Shown piece by piece: positions 7,581 to 14,266 of a stretch of 23,256 nucleotides of DNA. The DNA lies in contig JBEKZQ010000224.1 of assembly GCA_049509675.1 (NCBI GenBank), positions 1-23,256 of the forward strand, given 5' to 3'. Both the position numbers and the translations under genes were made by a program. Within the stretch, counting starts at the first letter, position 1. Every line of letters begins with the position of its first letter. The DNA comes from JBEKZQ01 sp049509675. Lineage in GTDB: Bacteria; Planctomycetota; Planctomycetia; Pirellulales; Thermoguttaceae. The notes under the pieces are model-generated. The model saw only the letters and a list, made by a program, of their open reading frames with translations. It was not told where the DNA came from and searched no databases.

Positions 7581-7625
7581 TTATCGCATTCGGGCTCCCA
7601 GGAAAACCCATTGCGCTGCGCCGAA

Positions 7626-7702
7626 GGGGACAGGTCCATATTTTCGGTCAACGACTTGTTGGCCAACGCAACGATATTTGGCCGAAAAATGGACCAGTCC
7701 CC
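7626..7702. repeat. GGGGAC-family palindrome
   Basis: GGGGACAGGTCCATATTTTC (7626-7645) pairs with the run from CCGAAAAATGG to CCAGTCCCC (7682-7701), leaving a loop of about 35 bases. A second element of the same design lies at 16389-16451 inside a gene. Confidence 0.7.
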
Positions 7703-7750
7703 CGGTTCCGGCAAGAAATGCCTTTCCCCTTTTCCCACGCTAAAGGGCTC

Positions 7751-7779
7751 TTGGCCGCGGAGGCCAAAACAGCGATAAT
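7751..7779 (+). promoter_or_regulatory. Sigma-70-type promoter candidate
   Basis: TTGGCC (7751-7756) and GATAAT (7774-7779) are separated by 17 bp, matching 4/6 and 5/6 of the consensus. The predicted start lies about 40 bases before the small gene at 7826. Confidence 0.4.
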
Positions 7780-7825
7780 AGCCGCAGTTGACCTGCCGCC
7801 CTTGCCCCCGGAATCGCCTGCCGCC

Positions 7826-8086
7826 ATGCCCAAACGCTCTGCCCACCAGGAACGGATCATTCGCAACTACTATCAGAACCAGGACGCGATCCTGCTCCAG
7901 CGGCTGGGAGAGCTGGTCACCGATCTGTATCTGGCGGAGGGCGAGAAGCGGGTGCGGCTCTGGAAACGCATCACGACCACCCTGGAGAAGCTCAAGATCC
8001 CCGCTGCGCGGATTCAACATGTCACCCAGAGCGACAACCCCACCCTCCTGGCAAATCTGCTCAAGGAATTGCTGGAGAAGCAGTGA
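7826..8086 (+). CDS. Small hypothetical protein
   Basis: An 86-residue, charged, apparently soluble protein starting MPKRSAHQERIIRNYYQNQD and ending with a Leu-rich helix (L-L-A-N-L-L-K-E-L-L-E-K-Q). It looks almost entirely alpha-helical, with no cysteines and no membrane segment. The ATG at 7826 has a plausible promoter at 7751-7779 but no strong ribosome-binding site. The open frame extends upstream through repeat DNA and was trimmed to this ATG, where protein-like composition begins. It lies 180 bases upstream of parA on the same strand. I recognise no family and assign no function. Helical design could suit a small binding partner, but that is conjecture. Confidence 0.65.
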   Translation: MPKRSAHQERIIRNYYQNQDAILLQRLGELVTDLYLAEGEKRVRLWKRITTTLEKLKIPAARIQHVTQSDNPTLLANLLKELLEKQ

Positions 8087-8100
8087 CGCCTGCCAATGCA

Positions 8101-8153
8101 GCAGGCACACTCCGTGTGCCGTCCGCTAACTGCGGCACACGGAGTGAGCCTGC
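8101..8153. repeat. Palindromic element, GCAGGC family
   Basis: The arm GCAGGCACACTCCGTGTGCC (8101-8120) is inverted at 8134-8153 with one mismatch, around a 13-base loop. It starts 15 bases after the preceding gene and could serve as its terminator. Confidence 0.7.
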
Positions 8154-8183
8154 AACCAGACCGAAACAGCCCGGGAAACGTCG

Positions 8184-8285
8184 ATGAGCAACGATCAAGC
8201 TGCGGTTGCCGAAGTGCTGGAACGGAACTCGCGACTTCTGCATAGTATTCAGGGAGGATTCTCATGCGTTCCATCGCCATCATGA
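8184..8285 (+). CDS. Possible 33-residue leader ORF overlapping parA
   Basis: ATG 8184 opens a 33-codon frame (MSNDQAAVAEVLERNSRLLH...) that ends at TGA 8285, 22 bases inside parA in another frame. The first 27 codons have protein-like composition; the parA ribosome-binding site GGGAGG (8252-8257) falls within it. It has only a weak ribosome-binding site of its own. It could couple or modulate parA translation, or be the remnant of a gene. Support is thin. Confidence 0.25.
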   Translation: MSNDQAAVAEVLERNSRLLHSIQGGFSCVPSPS

Positions 8286-9064
8286 ACCAGAAGGGCGGGG
8301 TGGGGAAGACGACCACCGCGGTGAACGTCAGCGCGGCGCTGGCCGAGACCGGCCTGCGCGTCTGCCTGGTGGACTTGGATCCGCAGGCGCATGCCTCGTT
8401 GCACCTGGGGCTCGACCCGCGGCCGGAGCAGCCGTCGATCTACGACGTGCTGGTCGGCAAAAGCCGCCTGTCCGAGGCCCGGCGGCAGGTGGCGGACAAT
8501 CTGTGGGTGGTCGGCTCGACGCTGGACCTGGCTGCCGCCGAGATCGAGTTGGCCGGCGTGATCGGCCGCGAGCTGCTCCTGCGCGACAAGCTGGCCGAGG
8601 ACGGCGAGACCTTCGATTACTTGCTGATCGACTGTCCGCCGTCGTTGGGCATCCTCACGCTCAACGCCTTGACGGCGGTGGACGAAGTCTTCATCCCCTT
8701 GCAGCCGCATTTTCTGGCCCTGCACGGCCTGAGCAAGCTGCTGGAAACGATCAACCTGGTGGCGACGCGTCTGAATCCGCGGCTGAAGATCAGCGGCGTG
8801 GTGCTGTGCCTGTATGACGCCGGCACGCGGCTGGCCGGCGAGGTCAGCCAGGACGTGGACGATTTCTTTCGTACCGCGCGGGGCCAGGAAACGCCCTGGG
8901 CAAACACGCAGACGTTCCAGACGCGGATCCGGCGGAATGTCCGCCTGGCCGAGGCGCCCAGCTTCGGCAAGTCGATCTTCCAATACTCGCCCGATTCGCA
9001 TGGCGCCGAGGACTATCGCCGCCTGGCCGCGGAGGTGCAGGGCGGCGGAGAAGGGAGGAGTTAG
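8264..9064 (+). CDS. ParA/Soj-family ATPase
   Basis: A deviant-Walker ATPase of the ParA/MinD superfamily; members dimerise on ATP and position DNA or protein cargo. The 266-residue product has the deviant Walker A K10-G-G-V-G-K-T, the A' segment V-D-L-D-P-Q-A and the Walker B region L-I-D-C-P-P-S-L-G. The N-terminus begins directly at the Walker strand, as in Soj-type short ParA rather than plasmid ParA with an HTH. The ATG at 8264 follows GGGAGG with six bases spacing. No parB, parS or MinE-like partner is nearby, so it is an orphan and its cargo is unknown. The last residues Arg-Ser-stop are encoded by a heptamer repeat shared with the next, convergent gene. Confidence 0.9.
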   Translation: MRSIAIMNQKGGVGKTTTAVNVSAALAETGLRVCLVDLDPQAHASLHLGLDPRPEQPSIYDVLVGKSRLSEARRQVADNLWVVGSTLDLAAAEIELAGVIGRELLLRDKLAEDGETFDYLLIDCPPSLGILTLNALTAVDEVFIPLQPHFLALHGLSKLLETINLVATRLNPRLKISGVVLCLYDAGTRLAGEVSQDVDDFFRTARGQETPWANTQTFQTRIRRNVRLAEAPSFGKSIFQYSPDSHGAEDYRRLAAEVQGGGEGRS

Positions 9065-9109
9065 GAGTTAGGAGTTAACTTCTAACTCCTAACTCCTAAC
9101 TTCTACCTC
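9057..9109. terminator. Heptamer hairpin between convergent parA and kinase genes
   Basis: Three GGAGTTA copies (9057-9077) face TAACTCC copies (about 9083-9099), giving a long, nearly perfect stem. Outer GGAGG/CCTCC sequences extend the pairing. The stop codons of both converging genes (TAG 9062-9064 on plus, TAG 9091-9089 on minus) lie inside it. A bidirectional terminator role is inferred from position. Confidence 0.6.
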
Positions 9110-11566
9110 CTGTTGATCGAGCACTTCGCGCACGACCTGCAACAGGGTTTCCGCCTGGAACGGCTTCTGGATCAGGCGCAGCCCGTTTTCTTGCGCAGAA
9201 TTGCAGTGGACGCTCTCGGGATCGTAGCCGGTACACAAAATGACCTTCACTTCGCAATACCGGCACTTGATTTCGGCGAGCACCTGGCTTCCCGTCAATT
9301 TGGGCATCACGGCGTCCAGGAGAATCAGATCGATCGGCTGCTGCCGATCCGCCAGAATGCGCAGGGCCTTTTGGCCGTCGCAAGCAAGTAAGACGGTATA
9401 CCCGGCGCGGCTGAGCGTTCGGGCGGCCAGCGCCCGCACCATCGGCTCGTCCTCGGCGATGAGAATGGTTTCACTTCCGCCGCGGGCCGTCGCCTGTTCC
9501 TGGTCGCGGCAGGTGTCTTGGGTCCCTTCCCGGGCGGGAAAGAACAGGCGGAACGTGGTTCCCTTGCCGGGCTCGGAATAGACGTGGATGGTTCCGCCGT
9601 GCTGGCGGATGATTCCATAGACGTTGGCCAGCCCCATGCCTGTGCCCTTGCCCACTTCCTTGGTAGTGTAGAAGGGCTCGAAGATTCGTTCGCGCACTTG
9701 GGAGGACATGCCGCAACCGGTATCCGTGACGCTGACGGCGACGTACGGGCCGGGGCGAGCTTCCAGGCCGCATTCCGACCAGCTTTCCCGAAGCACCACG
9801 TTCTCCGTTTTCAGCAAGAGTTGGCCACCCTCGGGCATGGCATCCCGGGCGTTCAGGCACAGGTTCAACAAGGCCTCGGTGAGTTCCCCCGGATCGGCAT
9901 ACAGGGCGCTGATGTCCTCGCCGAGGATCATGGTGATTTCGATATGCTCGCCGATCAGGGGGCGAACCAGTTTTTGCAGGTCCGCGAGCAACTGATTGGG
10001 GTCCAGGTGCCGCCGCTCCAACACCTGCTGACGGCTGAAGCCCAGCAGTCGGCGGGTGAGCGCGGCGGCCCGGTCCGAGGCCTTCACCACCTGCGCCAGA
10101 TCCTGGTACCGTTCCTCGTCCGGCGACAGCCCGCGCATGGCGAACTTGGTGTAGCCGTCGATGGCTTGCAGGAGGTTGTTGAACTCGTGGGCGATGCCGC
10201 CTGCCAGTTGACCGACCAACTCCATCCGCTGTGCGCGTCGCTGTTGATCTTCGCGATCTTTTCTCCGCAATGCCTCTTCCGCCAGTTTACGGTCCGTGAT
10301 GTCGGTGAGGGTGCCTACCACGTAGAGCGGCGCTCCGGCCGCGTCGCGGCGGGTGACCTGCAACTGTTCATGGACGTGCCGCACCCGGCCGTCGGCCAGC
10401 AGCAAGCGGTGGTCAAGGCCGCGCGTAGCGCCCTCCGTGTTGTGGTCGCTGGAACGGACGAACTCCATGACGGTCTCTCGGTCTTCCGGGTGGACCACGC
10501 CGAGCATGGTTTCGTAGCTGGCGGGCGTCTGCGGATCGAGTGCGAAGATGCGATACATCTCCGCCGACCAAAGCGATTCATGAGTGCTGCAATCGGCCTC
10601 CCACAGGCCGGTCTGCGCGATGCTCAACGCGCACCTCAAGCGGGCTTCGCTCTTGGACAAGGCTTCGTGCTGGCGGGTCCGCTCCAACTGCAACAGGGCT
10701 TCCAGCCGCGATTCATCCAGGCATTTCTGTTGCTCTCGAAGTGCTTCCTGGCTTCGGAAGAGCAGATCGTAGGGGCGCATCAGCGCCACTTCGATGAACG
10801 CCTTGTACAGAAAATAGACCGCCGCGACCTGGGACAAGTGCGCGAAAACCTTCAGCGAACCGTCGATCCCGGTCGACACGGCCGAGGCGGTCTCCGACAC
10901 CGCGCTGACGAACAGCGAAACAGCCAGCAGCCGGAAGACGTGCGCGTCGAACTGCTTGCGACGCACCAGCAGAGTGGCGATGGCCGCCAGGAACAGCACG
11001 CTCCCGGCCGCCCGGCTGAACTTCTCGAAGGGCGTGATTCCCGCGCCCCATGCAAAACAAACGGGAAAGACGCGCCAGTAGAACACCGAGCCCAGCACGA
11101 CGGCAACGACGGCGCCGTAGGCCAGAAGCGTGACAGGCAGGCTGATCCTGCGGCGAACCAACAGCGGTGCAACCACGAAGGACAGGCTTACGATCCAGCG
11201 ACCGGCCGTTTTCACTTGCAGCGACTCGTTGGCGCCCCATCCGGGAACTTGGGACACTCCGGGGTAAGAAAGGACGTGAAACAGGTCACACAGCCCGCCG
11301 CACAAACAGGCGATGCCCAGGAACAAGAAGAAGCCGTCGTCCAGGAACCGCCGCGCGTTCCAAAAGAGCATGAAGACCGCGCACGCCACGATGGTAGTAA
11401 GGATCTCGACAAAGTCGTGGAAAAGAAGATAGTTGTGCTGGCTCACAACCCAGAGAACCGACAGCAACGCGGCCACCAGCAGGGGTTCCGGCCAGTTGCG
11501 GACGGTTCGCGCCGCACGGCGGAAGAACCGGCTTTGCCGGGCAATCGTCACAATCTTCAACGGCAT
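9089..11566 (-). CDS. Hybrid sensor histidine kinase (MASE3-like, PAS, HisKA, HATPase, REC)
   Basis: An 825-residue membrane hybrid kinase. Residues about 25-270 contain several hydrophobic spans with the motif F-H-x-F-V-E-I typical of MASE3 sensors. A PAS domain follows (about 310-430, ending T-D-I-T-D-R-K-L-A-E-E). The HisKA phosphoacceptor is His460 in AHEFNNLLQ. The HATPase N, G1 and G2 boxes follow (NLCLNARDAM, DTGCGM, GKGTGMGL). A C-terminal receiver has D751 in LLDAVMP, a C-T-G-Y motif and the K-P-F lysine. This layout serves an intramolecular phosphorelay; no output regulator lies nearby. The ATG at 11566 follows GAGGAG. Ligand and target are unknown. The final Arg-Ser-stop comes from the heptamer repeat. 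Confidence 0.93.
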   Translation of the reverse strand: MPLKIVTIARQSRFFRRAARTVRNWPEPLLVAALLSVLWVVSQHNYLLFHDFVEILTTIVACAVFMLFWNARRFLDDGFFLFLGIACLCGGLCDLFHVLSYPGVSQVPGWGANESLQVKTAGRWIVSLSFVVAPLLVRRRISLPVTLLAYGAVVAVVLGSVFYWRVFPVCFAWGAGITPFEKFSRAAGSVLFLAAIATLLVRRKQFDAHVFRLLAVSLFVSAVSETASAVSTGIDGSLKVFAHLSQVAAVYFLYKAFIEVALMRPYDLLFRSQEALREQQKCLDESRLEALLQLERTRQHEALSKSEARLRCALSIAQTGLWEADCSTHESLWSAEMYRIFALDPQTPASYETMLGVVHPEDRETVMEFVRSSDHNTEGATRGLDHRLLLADGRVRHVHEQLQVTRRDAAGAPLYVVGTLTDITDRKLAEEALRRKDREDQQRRAQRMELVGQLAGGIAHEFNNLLQAIDGYTKFAMRGLSPDEERYQDLAQVVKASDRAAALTRRLLGFSRQQVLERRHLDPNQLLADLQKLVRPLIGEHIEITMILGEDISALYADPGELTEALLNLCLNARDAMPEGGQLLLKTENVVLRESWSECGLEARPGPYVAVSVTDTGCGMSSQVRERIFEPFYTTKEVGKGTGMGLANVYGIIRQHGGTIHVYSEPGKGTTFRLFFPAREGTQDTCRDQEQATARGGSETILIAEDEPMVRALAARTLSRAGYTVLLACDGQKALRILADRQQPIDLILLDAVMPKLTGSQVLAEIKCRYCEVKVILCTGYDPESVHCNSAQENGLRLIQKPFQAETLLQVVREVLDQQEVEVRS

Positions 11567-11831
11567 GACACATCTCCTCGGTCTTCGACTCGACGGCCCC
11601 CCCTCCCTTTCGAGCGAAACCGCTCAACTCTAGTGCGCAAGGCCGGCCAGGCGTGTTCCTGCCTTGGCGTGAGCAGATCCGCGCGGCCATGTGTGCAGCG
11701 CCCGCACGCCGGTGAGGCGATTTTGCGCATACCCCCGCTTGTCAATGGTCCCCGCTGCCGCTACCGTGCTGATTGAGAAGGCCTTGGACCTGTCCCCTTT
11801 TCTTCCTTTCATTGCAGCGGAGAGCAAGGCC
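11567..11831. other. Divergent intergenic region
   Basis: The spacer between the kinase (leftward) and the dehydrogenase (rightward) must hold both promoters, but none is convincing by eye. GGACCTGTCCCCTTTTC near 11785-11801 resembles half of the GGGGAC palindrome family. Confidence 0.4.
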
Positions 11832-12863
11832 GTGCAAGCACTCGTCTTGACGCGTTATGACCATTTCCAGATCCAGCAGTGGCCGATGCCGGAGATCGGC
11901 CCCGACGAGGTACTCGTGAAAGTCGAGGCCTGTGGCATCTGCGGCAGCGACGTACACGGCATGGATGGGAGCACCGGCCGCCGCCAGCCCCCGCTCATCA
12001 TGGGCCACGAGGCGGCCGGCACGATCGTCGCGCTGGGGCGCGACGTGCAGGGCTGGAGCGCGGGGGACCGCGTGACCTGCGATTCCACCCTGTACTGCGG
12101 CCAGTGCTGGTACTGCCGCCGCGGACAGATCAACCTTTGCGACCGCCGCAGCGTGCTGGGCGTCGCCTGCGACGAATTCCGCCGCCACGGGGCCCTGGCC
12201 GAGTTCGTCGCCGTGCCGCAGCGGGTCCTCTACCGCCTGCCGGAGAACTTGACCTGCACCCGGGCCGCCCTGGTCGAGCCGCTTTCCATCGCCTTGCACG
12301 CGGTCCACCGCAGCCGCATCGCGTTGGGCGACACGGCCGTGGTGATCGGCGCCGGCATGATCGGACTGCTGGCCGTTCAGGCCCTGCGCTTGGCGGGCTG
12401 CGGTCGGATTCTCGCCGTCGACCTGGCGCAATCGCGGCTCGATCGGGCCTGTGCGCTGGGCGCCGACCAGGGGCTTCGCGCCGACCTCCTCGACGTCCGC
12501 GCCGAAGTGCTCCGCCAGACCGCCGGCCGCGGCGCCGACCTGGCGATCGAGGCGGTCGGTATCGGGCCTACCCTGAAACAGGCCGTCTCCTGCCTCCGCA
12601 AGGGCGGCCGGCTGACGCTCGTTGGCAATCTGGCCCCAGCCGCCGAGCTTCCCCTTCAGGCCGTCGTTACCCGCGAAATCACGCTCGCCGGCTCGTGCGG
12701 GTCGTGTGGCGAGTACCCGGTCTGTCTGGATCTCCTGGCCCGCGGCACGATCCGCGTCGATCCGTTGATCAGCGCCACGGCCCCTTTGGCTGACGGCAAC
12801 GCCTGGTTCCAACGCCTGGCCGGCGGCAACGAGGATCTGCTCAAGGTGATCCTGATACCCTGA
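11832..12863 (+). CDS. Zinc-dependent medium-chain alcohol dehydrogenase
   Basis: A 343-residue NAD(P)-dependent dehydrogenase of the zinc MDR superfamily, closest in style to sorbitol, threonine and galactitol-1-phosphate dehydrogenases. Catalytic zinc ligands are C37 (GICGSD), H59 and E60 (GHE), with a further Glu in L-V-E-P-L-S. The structural zinc lobe has C89, C92, C95 and C103. The Rossmann motif is V-I-G-A-G-M-I-G. The GTG at 11832 is chosen because the family motif V-Q-A-L-V-L begins there and GGAG lies nine bases upstream; the open frame further left has no family similarity. It stands alone between divergent and convergent neighbours, so the substrate, probably a polyol or sugar derivative, cannot be fixed. 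Confidence 0.9.
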   Translation: MQALVLTRYDHFQIQQWPMPEIGPDEVLVKVEACGICGSDVHGMDGSTGRRQPPLIMGHEAAGTIVALGRDVQGWSAGDRVTCDSTLYCGQCWYCRRGQINLCDRRSVLGVACDEFRRHGALAEFVAVPQRVLYRLPENLTCTRAALVEPLSIALHAVHRSRIALGDTAVVIGAGMIGLLAVQALRLAGCGRILAVDLAQSRLDRACALGADQGLRADLLDVRAEVLRQTAGRGADLAIEAVGIGPTLKQAVSCLRKGGRLTLVGNLAPAAELPLQAVVTREITLAGSCGSCGEYPVCLDLLARGTIRVDPLISATAPLADGNAWFQRLAGGNEDLLKVILIP

Positions 12864-12899
12864 ACCTGCGCTGCTTTTGAAGACGGCCGATTGAAAGTT

Positions 12900-13018
12900 C
12901 CCCTCTCCCTCCGGGAGAGGGTTAGGGTGAGGGGTGCTGCGACAACGGCGTGGCCTCATGTATTGCCCGGCTCTCCCAGCATCCCCTCTCCCCGGCCCTC
13001 TCCCGGAGGGAGAGGGGG
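12900..13018. repeat. Paired-hairpin (REPIN-like) element 1
   Basis: Two arms of about 40 bases lie in inverted orientation (12900-12939 and 12978-13018). Each begins with a small hairpin, CCCTCTCCC-tcc-GGGAGAGGG. The left arm continues TTAGGGTGAGGGG, while the right arm, read inward from its outer end, continues CCGGGGAGAGGGG. The middle is not palindromic. It lies between convergent genes and could also terminate transcription. Confidence 0.8.
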
Positions 13019-13061
13019 CCTGCTCTGGGAAAGCACCCACGATTATGCAGGGGTCGGGTCG

Positions 13062-14156
13062 CTACTTGGCCTTGCTCTCGGCGGGCTTGGCCGCGTCTGC
13101 CGGCTGGAAGATCCGCCGATCGTAGATCATCAAGGCATGGGTGGCATGCGCCACCGCGTCGATGTCGCGGCTGCAAAGCCAGGGAACGTTGACGCCGAAC
13201 CGCTGGGAACTCAATAGCGTATCGAGGTACTCGACCGCGCGGAGAATCTGCGGGGCTTCCATACGCTCGGCAGGCAAACTGAGCACGAGCCACTCCAGCG
13301 TGTAGCCCGTGTCGCGCAAGGCAATCGCGTGGTCCGCGTCGGCCGTGCGGCCGATGAAACCGGCAAGGCTCCAACTGCCGTCGCCGTTCTGACTGGCGAA
13401 AGCGTGCTCATCGAGCGTCTCCAGATACTGTTTCGCCCGCAGGAACTGGCCTTCGATCGGCCGGCCGTTGGTGGCACGCCGCACCAGGGTGAAGCTTAGG
13501 GCCAGGGGCCGATGCAGGTCCGCCGCGGTCGGACTCCGGCCCGTGCGGTCCAACTCCTGCCCGAGCATCCGCTCCACCGACCACTCTTCGCCCGGGCCGT
13601 TCTTCCAGGTCGCCTCGGGCGCGTAAAACGCCAGACCGATCAGCCGCAACGGCTGGTCGATTCCCGCGCGGCAGTTGCGCTGCTCCGCTTCCACCAGATC
13701 GGCCACCGTGCGGACGTTCTTCTCCACCCGCAGCGGATAGTCGGCGCCCACGTGCGACATGGCCAGCATGGCCAGCAGTTGTGCGGGCTGTTGCTGATAA
13801 TTCAGACCGACGCGGGCGGCAATGTGGCCGTCGCACATCATCAAAGGTTCGCTGCCGGCGCAGGAATAGTTCCAGCACAAGGCGGTAATGCCGTTCAGCG
13901 CCTGCCCGGTTGGACCGCCGGCGCGGATTTCCGTATCGCAACCGAAAGGCAGGCAAAACGAGAGCAGATCGGAGGGCGTGTTCTGGAGCGTGTTGAACGT
14001 CTGTTGTCGCTGGATAGCCAGCGTGCGGCGGACCCGGTCGCGCAACGCGGTTTGCGCCGGCGTCAGCTCTTTCCGGGCCGATTCGGCGGCCGCCGCAGCG
14101 GACGACAATTGACAAATCAGTATCCAGCAGGCCGTAGCAGCGACAATCCGTTTCAT
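13062..14156 (-). CDS. Exported Cys-rich protein with QW-like motif
   Basis: A 364-residue protein with a signal peptide (M-K-R-I-V-A-A-T-A-C-W... to A-A-A-A-A-E). The ATG at 14156 is preferred over one 33 bases upstream because AGAGGA precedes it and the signal peptide begins there. A Cys-rich part at residues about 65-110 contains F-C-L-P-F-G-C, C-W-N-Y-S-C and M-M-C-D-G-H. Near residues 254-262, SQNGDGSW matches the QW motif of alpha/alpha-toroid proteins (squalene cyclase and prenyltransferase-like), and helical repeats surround it. The catalytic D-x-D-D of cyclases is not evident, so a structural or binding role is more likely. It lies downstream of the twelve-repeat exported protein on the same strand. 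No named family recognised. Confidence 0.75.
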   Translation of the reverse strand: MKRIVAATACWILICQLSSAAAAAESARKELTPAQTALRDRVRRTLAIQRQQTFNTLQNTPSDLLSFCLPFGCDTEIRAGGPTGQALNGITALCWNYSCAGSEPLMMCDGHIAARVGLNYQQQPAQLLAMLAMSHVGADYPLRVEKNVRTVADLVEAEQRNCRAGIDQPLRLIGLAFYAPEATWKNGPGEEWSVERMLGQELDRTGRSPTAADLHRPLALSFTLVRRATNGRPIEGQFLRAKQYLETLDEHAFASQNGDGSWSLAGFIGRTADADHAIALRDTGYTLEWLVLSLPAERMEAPQILRAVEYLDTLLSSQRFGVNVPWLCSRDIDAVAHATHALMIYDRRIFQPADAAKPAESKAK

Positions 14157-14175
14157 GAAAGGCAGTCCTCTGCAG

Positions 14176-14266
14176 ATCTCAAATCTCAAATTTCATATCT
14201 CAAATCTCATCACGCCTCACGCCTCACGCCTCACGCCTCACGCCTCACGCCCCACGCCTCACGCCT
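14176..14266. repeat. Two adjoining heptamer tandem arrays
   Basis: Five degenerate ATCTCAA units (14176-14210) are followed by eight CACGCCT units (14211-14266), one with a C in the last place. The array runs from 20 bases upstream of the 14156 start codon to the stop codon of the preceding minus-strand gene, whose TAG (14267-14265) overlaps the last unit. Confidence 0.9.

Larger units (their letters stand above)
7384..7825. other. Repeat-filled intergenic spacer
   Basis: About 440 bases between the PII gene (leftward) and a small gene (rightward). It contains an 18-bp direct repeat (7416-7433 and 7563-7580) enclosing a GGGTGCCACG/CGTGGCACCC palindromic block, then a GGGGAC-type palindrome (7626-7702), then a promoter candidate (7751-7779). 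No convincing protein was found. The PII promoter must lie within or next to the first repeat copy. Confidence 0.65.

Noticed and set aside
7069..7611. Longer 180-residue start for the PII protein
   Set aside because: The extra N-terminal codons come from repeat DNA, and the PII fold begins exactly at the GTG at 7383.
11715..11755. TTGACA on the minus strand as -35 box for the kinase gene
   Set aside because: No acceptable -10 element lies at 16-18 bp spacing.
9518..11776. 752-codon open frame antisense to the histidine kinase
   Set aside because: The kinase frame has all domain motifs; this frame has none and no credible start.
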